64,000 nt of DNA, taken from Patella vulgata. Taxonomy: Eukaryota; Mollusca; Gastropoda; Patellidae. The position numbers and the translations under genes were made by a program. The DNA lies in contig NC_065881.2 in NCBI RefSeq assembly GCF_932274485.2, positions 85,376,702 through 85,440,701 on the forward strand. The letters are read 5' to 3'. Positions 34,666 through 46,046 of the stretch are shown piece after piece (the first letter of the stretch is position 1; each line of letters begins with the position of its first letter). The notes under the pieces are model-generated. The model made no database searches and was not told the origin of the DNA. It saw only the letters and a program-made list of their open reading frames with translations.

Positions 34666-35070
34666 ATCTTTCACCAAATATGTACTCTTACAAAATAGAA
34701 TTTTTGATGATATATATTGCTGTTCGTATAATCTATTAGATCTATGTTATTATGGCTCAGTATTTATTATATATTTATAGCACTAGGCCTAGCTAGGCCT
34801 AGCACTCGACGATAACTCGTATCGTATTCGTAGCGACATAGACTGAGTACTTTTTCTTCAGAAATGCTGATTTTTTTTTTAATCCCTCAATAGTCCCTAA
34901 AATTAAAACACCCGGCATAGGACCTACTCTTGGTACCATATCCACCACTCGGATGTTTACATTTTCTTCTGTTCAACTGCGAAACGTCTTCTTTAGCCGC
35001 CATGTTGAGTGACATTACAAACAAACCCCAAGATACTTTTTATGCAAATTAAGCAGTCGCCACTCTGTGT
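34666..35070. other. Non-coding, with a short tandem palindrome
   Basis: No gene. At about 34783-34802 'ctaggcctagctaggcctag' is a doubled palindrome. T-rich run near 34870. Confidence 0.5.
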
Positions 35071-35074
35071 ATTT

Positions 35075-35250
35075 TTACTCTGTGCGGATAAGCAGTTTTG
35101 ACGTTCACGTCCACACGACTAAATATTTTGAGCTGATATTTTGGGACAAGGTAAATACACCACTCTTCTATATTTTGCTGCTTAAATTTCATACGTACTC
35201 GAATTTTTATTTTTTGAGACTCTGTTCAAATCGGGATAGTCCCTTTAAAC
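35075..35250 (-). mobile_element. Dispersed repeat with TTTAAAGGGACTATCCCG end, copy 1
   Basis: Matches 37530-37705 in the same orientation: 'tcatacg.actcg', 'gagactctgttcaaatcggg' and 'aatattttgagctga'. On the minus strand it begins TTTAAAGGGACTATCCCG, typical of TTAA-targeting MITEs. The other end is not found. Confidence 0.65.
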
Positions 35251-35583
35251 TTAATCCCCACACGTTCCTTATAAAGAGGGTTCGTGCATGAGTCATGTAC
35301 GTCCCCCGGGAAATTGGCCAGGCGCTTCCTTTGTCTAATTGGGCAGTTGCACAGAAGCTACCTTGGATTTGAACACGATGGTCTATTATGGGCACCAAGG
35401 AGGAGAAGCGGCGGATGACGGGTGTCCACTTTTCTAAAGCGTGAAATTCAGTATTTGGATAAGTGTTTATTTAACCGTATGTTTATAAAAAAAATGAGCT
35501 AATTTGTACTCCAGAGACCTCCGATCTGATGTCTTATCATAACGTCAATTTAGCACCTCAAGATAAATGGTGGCGGTGTTTAA

Positions 35584-36369
35584 CCATGGACCGTGTATAG
35601 ATGGACAGACAACGCCCACGAAGTCTTTAGAATTCTGTGCCGCGGCAAAAGAGGGACCTGACAATCGTGACTAAAATAAAATTACCTCCCCTCGCGCAAT
35701 TACCAGTATTATGTTTAATAAGCAAAGAAACAGAAACCAAGTCATAATATTTCTTATTAATCTTGCCACTCTTTTTTTTAAACCCATACATAGATAGACT
35801 ACTAACTGATGATTGGGGTGTAAATGTATCAAAACATCGTCTTTGTTTACTTCGGACGCGCCCATGTGAATCCGATAAAAAACATGACGAGTTTTCGTTA
35901 AAAACAAACCTACTAAAACACTATTTTAATTTTTACTTCTGCATAATTAATCACCGTTCCGGACAGCATTATACCTGAACTTTATTTTCATAATTTTAAA
36001 ATCTTTCATACATACGGGAATTTGGAGTATTAAGCAAAACCAAAATGCTTACAAAAACTACGAAAATATTGAAATCGATAATTTCAAAATTTTCAACTGC
36101 TGCATTTGGACATTTCAAAGTTTCAAACTGGACAAATTCGTCACTACCGGATAGGAATACTTATCGGGTTGAAAAACTACCGTGTAACTATAAGAATGCC
36201 GTAAATTCCAAGGAGGAGTTCGAGAAATTAATCTGTATAAAATCCCTCAATGTCAAAATTCACTTCGCTTGATTTGCCGTTGACATTGAGATCTCGCCGT
36301 GTCTCGCGCGAGCGGCAGAGAATCCAACCAACGGGACTCGTTGCCTGTCCATCTATACACGGTCCATGG
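35584..36369. mobile_element. TIR element with CCATGGACCGTG ends and TTTAA duplication
   Basis: 31-bp terminal inverted repeats (35584-35614 and 36339-36369, one mismatch) starting CCATGGACCGTGTATAGATG. They are flanked by direct TTTAA on both sides (35579-35583 and 36370-36374), a 5-bp target duplication, or TTAA if the ends are read one base further out. Length 786 bp. Open frames inside (78 aa minus at 35671-35907; 75 aa plus at 36045-36272) match nothing I know, so it is likely non-autonomous. Confidence 0.8.
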
Positions 36370-36570
36370 TTTAACCGCTTCAATATATTAAAGGGCCAAT
36401 CCCGATAATATTTTGGAGAATAAAACTGCTTAATTTTGTGTTAAAACTCCTTAATATCCCGTACCTAAGGGCCGACCAACTAATTCAATATTTGTGATAT
36501 GTTTTCAAACAACTTACACCCGTCAGTCTTCATCTGGAAATGGAGACCGGTGTCTCAAGCTGTATTATTA

Positions 36571-37356
36571 TAGGGTGACCCATGTACTCACAGAAATACA
36601 GTCCACCGCTGATAGTTCGAGACTACCACTGAAGCGTGCACATTCGCCGTGCAGAGACCAACTTTCTGACAGTATGATACTATAAATAGCCATGGCACGT
36701 GCAATCCTCTACAAATCTATCAACTATTACAGCCGTAAAAAATCTATTGTTGACGATTTTGAATAGCAGTAAAATTAAGCTTCTTGGTTATTACAGCAGA
36801 TTTAGAAATTACGTTCGTTTCATTTTTTAAATCGCTTTATCATTAACTGTACCGTTAAGAGCGGCATCTTTTGGTTTAGTACAAATAATATCTCTGAATC
36901 ACTCGGGTTAGACAGGAACATGATACTAGCAGTAGTTTCATTTTACTTTTACAAGCTTCTTAAAACGATTGTTGAGCTACCTAACGTGCTTATTTCTAAA
37001 TTCAATTTCTTGTTCTAGCTTTCTGTTATGTTTCGTAAAAAAGTAGTCTTGATTATCCCGACCTGTCAATCAGACGTAGAATGGTCGATAGACTGGTTAC
37101 GCGAGACTAATTTCAAAACAAGGGCACGTAACCTATCTTTTACTCAAAAGTGTCTGGATGTTATGGTCGACTCTTGGAACCAGTTTTCAGTCTATTATTT
37201 ATACATGATTAATGGTCATAGCTTATTAAGTACAACATGATCGTTTATTTAGTGACTATAATTGTGTGAAACTGATTTGAGGCTTGGCATATATATAAAT
37301 ATTGTGGCGTGATTGTCGAGATATATGGAGATATTTATTTATGGTGGGTCACCCTA
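36571..37356. mobile_element. TAGGGTGACCC element, copy 2, complete
   Basis: 786 bp with ends TAGGGTGACCCA and TGGGTCACCCTA (12-bp inverted repeat, perfect) and a 7-bp direct duplication ATTATTA at 36564-36570 and 37357-37363. It lacks the MITE nested in copy 1. Inside is a 70-residue frame (37028-37240) partly shared with copy 1 and no transposase motif. A 7-bp duplication fits few superfamilies (P or Dada types have similar lengths), so I leave the class open. Confidence 0.88.
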
Positions 37357-37529
37357 ATTATTAAGCCATGTCTGGATAAAACCAGACTTTTATTTTATAA
37401 AAACAATGTGTAGGTGAAATTTACCTTTCGTTATCCAGTAAGGCACATGGGTCATTCACTGTATAGACCTCTAAAGGAACGGCGATAGATTATCAGGTCA
37501 CCCAACGAAAAAATTGACCCGAAATCTTA

Positions 37530-37705
37530 AAAGTGTCCGGATAAGCATTTTTGACGTTAACGTCCAAACAACTCAATATTTTGAGCTGAAATTTCGAGGA
37601 AGGGTAAATACGCCATTCCTCTATATTTTGGCGCTTAAATTTCATACGAACTCGGACTTTTATTTTTGAGACTCTGTTCAAATCGGGATAGTTCTTTTAA
37701 ACAAA
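37530..37705 (-). mobile_element. Dispersed repeat with TTTAAAAGAACTATCCCG end, copy 2
   Basis: Second copy of the repeat at 35075-35250, the same orientation, about 85-90 percent alike by eye. It starts at the TTTAA-type end near 37705. Confidence 0.65.
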
Positions 37706-37899
37706 ACTGAACTTTAGTGTATACAGTATTACACGAGCTTGTGTAACATATCCAATTATAAGTTGCCCAAAATTGACTTATGAATACCAGTTGATTTGCA
37801 GTGGGGTAATACAGTTCAGAATCTATAATAATTAAAAAGACAGTATAATCAAATACTATAAAGTTGTATAAATAGAAGTAAAAATAACCCTATAGCCTA

Positions 37900-39400
37900 T
37901 AGATCAAAAGCTTGTCAAAAAAACAATGTGATTTACAACTCGATAAAGAGGTAGATCTTCTGAGGGCAAATGGAAGCTTATTCCATACTTTTAAGGCCTG
38001 TACTATAAATGATCGTTCACCGTAAGTTTTCAGTCTAGCTGTGTTGCAGACACTTGATCAGTGATCATTCGATGACCTCAATGTACGGATAGGGATATAA
38101 GTATCTACAGGAGATGATGTATAACGGTGCCATATGATTTATACATTTAACAGTTAAAAAAATGAATTCTAAAAACAATAGGTAACCAGTGATGGTGTAT
38201 TAAAGCATGTGTGATATAATCATGATATTTACCTCCGGTAAAGAGTCGCACAGCCGCGTTGTGAACCTTTTGTAATGTTTCCATTAGACGAGATGGTAAA
38301 CTAATGGGTAATGAATTACAGTTGTCTAATCGTGATGTGACATACCCCTGAACAACAGTTTTACCAATTTTCCCAAATTGAAAATACCAGGATCTGCAGA
38401 TATTGCTAAATTGTTTCTCCATGGATGGTGCACAGTCACACATAACACCAATGTTATAGGGTGAAGATGTGGGTATCATTTCATTCTCACCGACTAAGAT
38501 TGAAACACTTTTATCACGTTTGGACACTAAACTTTCCAAAAAGAACATATTTCGTCTTTTCCTTGTTCAATTTGAGAAAATTGAGTTTCATCCATGTATG
38601 GATGTCACTAATACACCTTAGTGTATAAACGACAGATACAATTAAGTGTCACCCGTGTAAAGTTGGAACTGTAGACCATGTTTCTCAAATATTTTGGACA
38701 ATGGGGCGGTGTAGATGGTAAATAAAATTGGGCCTAAAACTGAGACTTGGGGCACAAAGAAGTTCAAATCTTTTTGTCAGATTGTTTGTCATCATAATGA
38801 CAGACAGCTAAACCCGTTAACCCAAATTCACATTGTGGTCAACAGTATCAAATACTGCTGGGAGTTCTAAAAGCAACAGTAACACACAGCTTTGATTACC
38901 AATGAACTAAAGAATGCCATCTTGTACTTTTATCAATGCAGTTTCTGTACTGTGATATTGGCGTTGCCGAGAAGGCTTAATTCAGATATATAACGAATCA
39001 ATTCTTTTTCGATGCATCTCACTAGAACTTTAAAAACCAAACTTAGATTGAATACTGGTCTATAGTTCTTGACATGGTTTGGATCAAGCGAGGGTTTCTT
39101 ACTGAGAGGGAAAACATTGGCATGTTTGTAAACATCCGGGAATTTTCCGGATCTAAACGAAGAGTTTATAATGTCACAAAGCATCGGGAGCTGATCATTC
39201 AAGGCACATGATTTTGTTGCCATCGATTTGATGACCCAAGAAATGTCGTCCTGGAACAATGATTCAAATCTGCCCAGACTACTCGAAGTGTTACTTTCAT
39301 AGCCATGAACGGCATCATTATCAGTAAAATTATTCCTAATATTAAGAATGTTACTTTCAAAATATTCAGGGAATGGAGTTGGCAAGTTCAAAGTATTAAA
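37900..39400 (-). pseudogene. CR1/L2-type LINE ORF2 relic
   Basis: Minus strand, in order: MATKSCALNDQLPMLCDIIN and SSFRSGKFPDVYKHANVFPL, KKPSLDPNHVKNYRPVFNLS (RT N-terminal, ~39100), a gap with broken frames, then PYNIGVMCDCAPSMEKQF, TSRLDNCNSLPISLPSRLME, LQKVHNAAVRLFTGGKYHDY, HHHWLPIVFRIHF (~38200) and, in another frame, KLPFALRRSTSLSSCKSH near 37950. The catalytic YADD region is not recoverable by eye. Many stops and frameshifts; old. It is a different lineage from the LINE at 8.0-9.3 kb. Confidence 0.85.
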
Positions 39401-40340
39401 ATGTGATCAAGAAGAGAATTAACAACCTAACAACCCTGTAATGTTCTTTAGAATTATTGCTAGTTTCTATGGATACATACGAAGATTTTGAGAGTTTTCA
39501 ATAAGGCGCGTAACACAAATTTATTAATCGGTGAATTGAAACTTGAAATTTTGGAACCAAATAAAAGAATTAAACTGACCAGGGCATCAGAGCAATAAAA
39601 GATATTTTAACTAAATTCTGGCAAACACTTTATGAGGGACGCTCCTTGAGAAAAGACGCCAAAATTCATTTCATTTTATAGAAACAGACTAAATCCCATA
39701 TTATTGATAGCCAGTCTTCTTTTGATGAACTTGTGTGATGCAGAAGCCATGAACAGACAATTAATTTATAAGCGTTATTTCTTCTCAACGTTGCAAAATG
39801 AGAGAAGGATACCCTTCAAGCAGCTAAACAAAACTTCCATTCAGTTGACAAAGAAGAATTATTGGGTGTATTCGATGTAAAGTTTCCCCAAATTAAATAA
39901 ATAATTATTCGAATATTATGATCATCTGATGTGTGTTATTGTGATAAATGCTAGATAACATAAATGTGTGAAGTATCAACAGCGGTTGGCAGGCAAGATA
40001 CGCCCACATCTTGCAACCTCTCGAAATTGACACCAGGAAGTATAAAGTAAATTCGGCTGTGATCGTAAAAAGGTTGGACCATTCAGGAGGGCATCTTAAG
40101 CCATGGTATGACCACCTGTGAAGTTTTGCAGGCTCCGGCAGCAACGTCGTGAGCGCTTGCAAATCTTTGGCATGTCAAAAATTTGCCGAAAGACCTTCAT
40201 AAGGCCATCGCGAGGGCTTCGCGTACTCTTGTTGCCCTCATAAGTCGATCGGGCAGGTTCTCATTTACTTCGTATTGTGTTCGTATGGAGAACAAGCGGT
40301 TGCCATTTAAGAAACGCCAACATTTTGCAAATAATGGACA
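39401..40340. other. Unassigned, with a start of repeat family A/B
   Basis: No gene. From about 39975, 'cagcggttggcaggcaagat' and 'acgcccacat' match the junction phrase between families B and A at 60745-60780. Confidence 0.4.
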
Positions 40341-40344
40341 GACA

Positions 40345-40855
40345 ATAACCTGATCCGTTATGGTCGGAAATGTGCGAATATCGAAATATCGACAGGGACT
40401 GAGATTTTTGGGATATAAAGATATATTTTAAGTTCCATCAATTGCGTACAAGGAGCAGCCATTTTGTTTATATTCGAATGGGTTTTTTAATCGGGGCACA
40501 CGCTAAAAAAGCAATCTTTCGTTCAACCAGGGACCATAATCCAGGAAGTTACGGTCCGATATGCACGAATATCGAATGGAACCGCGATCTTTGGGTTATA
40601 AACATATATTTCATGTTTTATCTAAATCGAATAAACATTGTGACCTTTAGAGTGTCTACAAGCTAAGAACATGATTTTTCGTACAATCAGGGGCCATAAT
40701 CCAGGAAGTTACGATTCAATATGTGCCAATATCGAAAGTAACCGAGATCTTTGAGAGATAACCTATATTTCCACATTCGTCAAAATCGGATAATAATTGT
40801 GACGTGTAGAGTGTCTACAAACAAATTGTGGACGGACATCCAGGGGCGATGACAA
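40345..40855 (+). repeat. Repeat family A tandem block
   Basis: About three units of 150-170 bp: 'ccataatccaggaagttac', 'tccgatatgc.cgaatatcg', 'gaaccg.gatctttgggtta', 'tcggataa.aattgtgacct', 'gtgtccacaagctaa'. The same family lies at 52525, 56975, 60750, 62600 and 63400, always in this orientation. Confidence 0.85.
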
Positions 40856-41161
40856 TATACGTCCACATGGAAATATTATCTTATTGTGTAAGAAGGTGGG
40901 CCATTGTAGGTCTTCAATTCCACTAGTCTTAGTACCATTCTCCTAATTAAAGATGAGATAATTCCCACACCGATACCAACATCTTCACACACTCCACAGT
41001 TTGTAATGATATGGATGGTGGGATTTGTGCAAAACAACAAAAATATATAATAATATTATGGTTTTGATTAATTGTTCTCCATGGTCAAAATATTAGCTAT
41101 GTTATGAGTTTGTTTGCAACACGTGATAGAAAAGTTACCATTCCATATTTGGCATGAGTGA

Positions 41162-41237
41162 CCAATCACATGATTAATTACATCATAATTAGCCAATAGA
41201 ATAATTAATGGTGTGAATCTGAGAGTATATAATTAAT
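41162..41237 (+). promoter_or_regulatory. CCAAT-CCAAT-TATA cluster
   Basis: CCAAT at 41162-41166 and 41193-41197, then GTATATAATTAAT at 41225-41237. The spacing is like an RNA polymerase II core promoter on the plus strand. What it drives is unclear: no frame follows, only a duplicated 41-bp block. It may be part of an LTR or other element. Confidence 0.35.
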
Positions 41238-41238
41238 A

Positions 41239-41321
41239 GAATATGCGCTCTGGGGTTGACACCAGGCAGATTGTAAGAGGAATATGCGCTCTGGGGTTGA
41301 CACCAGGCAGATTCTAAGAGA
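41239..41321. repeat. 41-bp direct duplication
   Basis: 'gaatatgcgctctggggttg' through 'gattgtaagag' occurs twice back to back just after the TATA-like site. Confidence 0.9.
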
Positions 41322-41719
41322 GTGGAGACCACTGAGGTTCAGGGACACCATCAGATTTCAGAATGCCACGTTAAGTCGTGGGAGAACCATAATATAATAT
41401 GATGTTTTTGGGATCCGCCAGTAAACATGTTCTACGGAATGGTGTGGTTGAGAGAGTATAATATATGCTTGTAACATATGTATCCGGCTTGTTCTAAAAC
41501 TGTAGAAACCGTACTTTTGTTCATGTCATCTTGTTTGTTAATCATACGATATTGTAGGACAGATAACGTGGGATGTTAGAATGACATTTAAAAATACACA
41601 ACGTAAGTCATAAGAGGTGCATTACAAATACAACCAGAAACAATATTAGACGAGTAAGTGTCATACGCCGGATGTGGCGATCGCTCTACATGTCTGACAG
41701 ACGACCCATGGTGCTACAA

Positions 41720-42965
41720 TTTTCACAACCATCACCACCCCTCGAATCCCCATCAACACACTCCAAAATCCACATCTGCACCACCATCAACACACACTAA
41801 ACCACCCACATCGTCAACACCACTAACACACACTACACCACCCACATCGTCACCACTATTAACACACATTACACCACCACTACACCACCCACATCATCAC
41901 CACCCACATCGTCACCACTACTAACACACATTACACTATCCACATCGTCACCACTACTAACACACATTACACCACCACTACACCACCCACATCATCACCA
42001 CCCACATCGTCACCACTACTAACACACATTACACTATCCACATCATCACCACATCGTCACCACTACTAACACACATTACACCACCTACATCATCACCACC
42101 TCTACACCACCCACATCGTCACTACTACTAACACACATTACACCACCACTACACCACCAACATCGTCACCACTACTAACACACATTACACTATCCACATC
42201 ATCACCACATCGTCACCACTACTAACACACATTACACCACCTACATCATCACCACCACTACACCACCCACATCGTCACCACTACTAACACACATTACACC
42301 ACCACTACACCACCCACATTACACTATCCACATCATCACCACCACTAACACACACTACACCACCCACATTGTCACCACTACACCACCCACACACTACATC
42401 TCCCACATCGTCACCACTACACCACCCACATCGTCACCACTACTAACACACATTACACCACCACTACACCACCCACATCATCACCACCCACATCGTCACC
42501 ACTACTAACACACATTACACTATCCACATCATCACCACCCACATCGTCACCACTACTAACACACATTACACCACCTACATCATCACCACCACTACACCAC
42601 CCACATCGTCACCACTACTAACACACATTACACCACCACTACACCACCCACATCATCACCACCCACATCGTCACCACTACTAACACACATTACACTATCC
42701 ACATCATCACCACATCGTCACCACTACTAACACACATTACACCACCTACATCATCACCACCACTACACCACCCACATCGTCACCACTACTAACACACATT
42801 ACACCACCCACATTACACTATCCACATCATCACCACCACTAACATACACTACACCACCCACATCGTCACCACTACACCACCCACACACTACACCTCCCAC
42901 ATCGTCACCACTACACCACCCACACACTACACCACCCACATCGTCACCACTACTAACAAACACCA
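41720..42965. repeat. CAC-rich minisatellite with higher-order structure
   Basis: About 1.25 kb made of C/A/T words: 'ccacccacatcgtcaccact', 'actaacacacattacacc', 'accactacaccacccacat'. Larger blocks (for example from 41880, 42235 and 42460) repeat with internal variation, so it has grown by duplication of multi-unit segments. The plus-strand Thr/Pro/Ser/His-rich frame at 41658-41924 is a by-product and is not kept through the array. Confidence 0.92.
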
Positions 42966-43043
42966 TTCACATTTTCACATTTGGTCAGAACACGTTTTTA
43001 TGTTTATATCTTAAGTAATTCACACCGATAACCCATATCTCAA

Positions 43044-43317
43044 TTTAAAATACAGATGTGACGTCATCCTTTGATGTTGGCGTACCATTATTTGGGGTAC
43101 CAACTTGCCAATCGTACATTATCTATATTAGATGAAATATTGGACTCTCGTGACGTATTTCATCGAAAAACACGTGCGGGATAGTGTCTGTATTTTAAGT
43201 GGTTTAATGGTCTCGAGCTAAAGACATTGCGTAATATATTGAAACAACACTCGACTAACGCCTCGTGCAGTATCAATATATTACTTAATGTCTCGCTCTC
43301 GACCATTAAACCATACA
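43044..43317 (-). mobile_element. Foldback MITE, copy B
   Basis: Reverse complement of the MITE at 5723-5993: TTTAAAATACAGATGTGACG at its left, 'gagcgagacattaagtaat' (inverted) at its right, and the same internal hairpin of 'caatatatta' arms. Confidence 0.82.
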
Positions 43318-43319
43318 TA

Positions 43320-44060
43320 ATACACACACACTTTTAGGGAACTTTATTATTAGTTTCCCAACAAAATAAGCCCCCATTTTGATTTGGACCCCTAGCGGAA
43401 ATAGTCGTCATTTTAGGAGGAATATCCAAGCTCATTGGATTCAACAGGTCAAATTCTCATAGAAACCAACTTCAAACCGATGTCAGAGAGAATCTGTCAC
43501 AAATTTTACCCCACTAAATAACCAGAAAATGGCCTATGGCAGCAATCTTGAAGTTGTGACTGGATAATCAATATTGTCAAGTACCATTGTTACGATAATA
43601 AACAAAGTCTTGATTATCCATTTTAACGTTAATTGATCAAATAGCGAGTGTGCTCTAATCCATTCAATATCATGACCATCCGATAGAGATTTGAATATCG
43701 GCCTGTCAACTAAATAATAATGTTTATATATCGTAACATTTGAAGACAAACAAAAGAAAGAAAGAAAAGGGGAGTGAAGGTTAACTTTTATTATCATTAT
43801 CCCAGAATTTTCACAAAAAATGATTGAATCATAAACCTTTTATCTTAAACTTCAAAACATGAATATTCACGAAGAAATAATTTCAATAAATATTTTTAAA
43901 AATCTGACTCATACAATACTTAAATAAATATTAAATGTCTATTAGTAGCAATCTATATTAATACTTGAATTAAATGGTTCTTATCTATTTCCGAAGCAGA
44001 TAAATTATTCACTCTACTGACAATTTAGATCATTGATTATTGAGCACTCTCATACAGATT
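43320..44060. other. Non-coding stretch
   Basis: No gene or clear repeat. The 87-residue minus frame at 43534-43797 has no recognisable features. Confidence 0.4.
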
Positions 44061-44074
44061 GCCCTCACTATTAA

Positions 44075-44262
44075 AGTGTGCCCCGTTGCCATTAAATGTG
44101 TGTCCCCTTGCCATTAATTGTGTGTCCTCTTGCCATTAATTGTTTGCCCACTTACCACTAAATGTGTGCCCCTTTGCCATTAAATGTGCCCTCTTGCCAT
44201 TAATTGTGTGCCCCCTGACCATTAATTGTGTGCCCCCTTGCTATTAAATGTGTACTCCACCC
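44075..44262. repeat. About 24-bp minisatellite 'ccattaaatgtgtgcccc'
   Basis: About eight irregular units of 'cttgccattaa.tgtgtgcc'. Isolated units of the same type occur at 46395-46430 and 47190-47230, each near 'aaaacccagtaaaa' and 'aacatgaacagaaacaat', so the whole block is duplicated about 3 kb apart. Confidence 0.85.
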
Positions 44263-44688
44263 TTTATTAGCATCTAGGGAAAACCCAGTAAAAAAAAATA
44301 CATGAACAGAAACAATCAATAGATATTAAAACTGTAAAACAATTCAATTAAAAAACATTCACTTGGATGTTCAGTTAGATATTTAAAGCAAATACTGCAT
44401 ATCCTCTTTAAAGACAGTTGAAATAAAATTGAACCATATGTTAACACCCCGGTTTATCAAAATGTTCTCGCAGAACCCCCGGGCCCCCTCTTACAAATTA
44501 TCCAGCATGCGCCACTACTCCTATAATAAAACTAAGACAAACGTACATGACATAAATGTGTCCCTCCCAGAACAGAACTAAGAACAAGCCTGATCATTAA
44601 GCACCTTTCACAGACTTCGTCCGGTACAAATGATCACACAACGTACATTTGCCGGACAAAAATTATCGCACACCGTTATATTATAATA

Positions 44689-45394
44689 TACTCTTCGAAA
44701 ACGTAGGGGACATTCAGAAACAATACAAAACTGCAGAAATGCACTGCTGTTTTTATTAGAGGTAACCAGTGTATGTTAATAACAGGCCACTTGCCTACAC
44801 ATGAACATAAACAGTTCATATAGGCATCTTATCTGACGGTCCCATTTCACTCGCAAAGAGATACACTGTCAAAAGTGAAAATGGACGTTTTTTATTTTTG
44901 TCTTAATAATGAGTAATTGCTCCACCAATCCTCAGACATTCAGCAATTCGTCGTGGTATGCTCCTAATCAACCGTCCAATCACGATTCTGGGCAATCTGA
45001 CTCACTCCTCTTGCAGTGCCACGACCAAATCTTGCAGTGTTGTCGGTTGACGTTGACGTCGACGAACACATCTCCCGATCAAATTAAACTAAAGCAAAGA
45101 TACGCTAAACAGAAAATCTTATGCAAGAACAGATAGGAAAGCAAACATAGATATGATAAACCAGCAAGCGGCAGTTTTCATCAACCCTTCCTTGACGTGT
45201 CAAATTTGACAATGAACCCCTCCCACGTGTATGGAGCTATTGCGTGTCACCCATGCAACTCCGTGATTCTGTTGGGGCGATAAGTTCTTCATCTGTGAAC
45301 ATACTCTCAAACCATTCAAGTGTTGATGACTATTTATCATATCACAACCTGCATAGGTATTTGCATTTCAATATCCCCTATTTTTGTTTGAGTA
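44689..45394 (-). mobile_element. Internally deleted Tc1 element with both ends
   Basis: The ends TACTCTTCGAAAACGTAGGG (left) and, inverted, TACTCAAACAAAAATAGGGG (right) sit on TA dinucleotides, as expected for Tc1. On the minus strand only the transposase C-terminal region remains: RRRQRQPTTLQDLVVALQEE, a stop, then VRLPRIVIGRLISSIPRRIA and ECLRIGGAI. The catalytic domain is deleted and the remainder joins straight to the 5' non-coding region. The same junction occurs at 52923-53534, so both come from one deleted ancestor that was moved in trans. Confidence 0.85.
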
Positions 45395-45424
45395 CATATG
45401 TTGTGTGACAATTTGTGTCTTACC

Positions 45425-45530
45425 AAGTCTATGACGGGTGCCTTATGTCCAGGTTTGACACAGAACTGCAATGTCTTGACCCACGCTGAACCAATCTTCA
45501 TTCCTTGCTTTATAAAAACTTCCTCAGCTT
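45425..45530 (-). CDS. Possible lone exon
   Basis: The minus-strand frame KAEEVFIKQGMKIGSAWVKT, LQFCVKPGHKAPVIDL runs into a good donor (GACTTG|GTAAGACA). The acceptor side (GTTAAAG) is weak. I recognise no domain. It could be an exon of a neighbouring minus-strand gene or a captured piece beside the Tc1 element. Confidence 0.25.
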
Positions 45531-45572
45531 TAACCAATGAACACAAACACAATTAAAGTATAAGAAGGCTAC

Positions 45573-45578
45573 TTTATT
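45573..45578 (-). terminator. Polyadenylation signal AATAAA
   Basis: AATAAA on the minus strand about 330 bases after the proposed SAMHD1 stop codon, with the tandem repeat at 45648-45845 in between. A plausible 3' end for that transcript. Confidence 0.35.
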
Positions 45579-45647
45579 CATCATGAAATATATTTTAAAA
45601 CAAACACAAATATATAAACAATTGAATTGTATGGGACAGAATATTAA

Positions 45648-45845
45648 AGATTTAGAGACAAAATATTATTAAATGATTTAGAGACAAAATATTATTAAAT
45701 GATTTAGAGACAAAATATTATTAAATGATTTTGAGACAAAATATTATTAAAAGATTTTGAGACAGTAGACAAATATTATTAAAAGTTTTTGAGACAATAT
45801 ATTATTAAAAGATTTAGAGACAATATATTATCAAAAGATTATACA
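45648..45845. repeat. About 26-bp tandem repeat
   Basis: Seven or so units of 'gatttagagacaaaatatta' followed by 'ttaaat'; it would lie in the proposed SAMHD1 3' untranslated region. Confidence 0.88.
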
Positions 45846-45911
45846 ATCAAACCAAAACAAGCAACTAATATTTCTGTCATCTGGGAAAAATCAGGCATGT
45901 GCGACGCTGCC

Positions 45912-46046
45912 TTACATAAGCTGGTGATATGGGTGTCCATTGTTCGAGTCGAATCCATCATTATACCCTGATTCCTGACAGTTAGATGGAGTAACAAGCA
46001 CATCACCAATCCTAACAGTACAATTTGATGGATGAATGCTGACGTT
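45912..46046 (-). CDS. SAMHD1: SAMHD1, proposed last exon
   Basis: Phase 0 after ...NEVTPE. It reads [30 protein letters not shown]...HQLM and a TAA stop. The GDVLVTP core resembles human GDVIAPLITP, which follows the same preceding exon. The acceptor GGTTTAAG is modest, and the rest is unlike the human tail. Confidence 0.5.
   Translation of the reverse strand, partial: NVSIHPSNCTVRIGDVLVTPSNCQESGYNDGFDSNNGHPYHQLM

Noticed and set aside
41658-41924. Thr/Pro/His-rich 88-aa frame, mucin-like
   Set aside because: A by-product of the CAC minisatellite. The frame is not maintained through the array.
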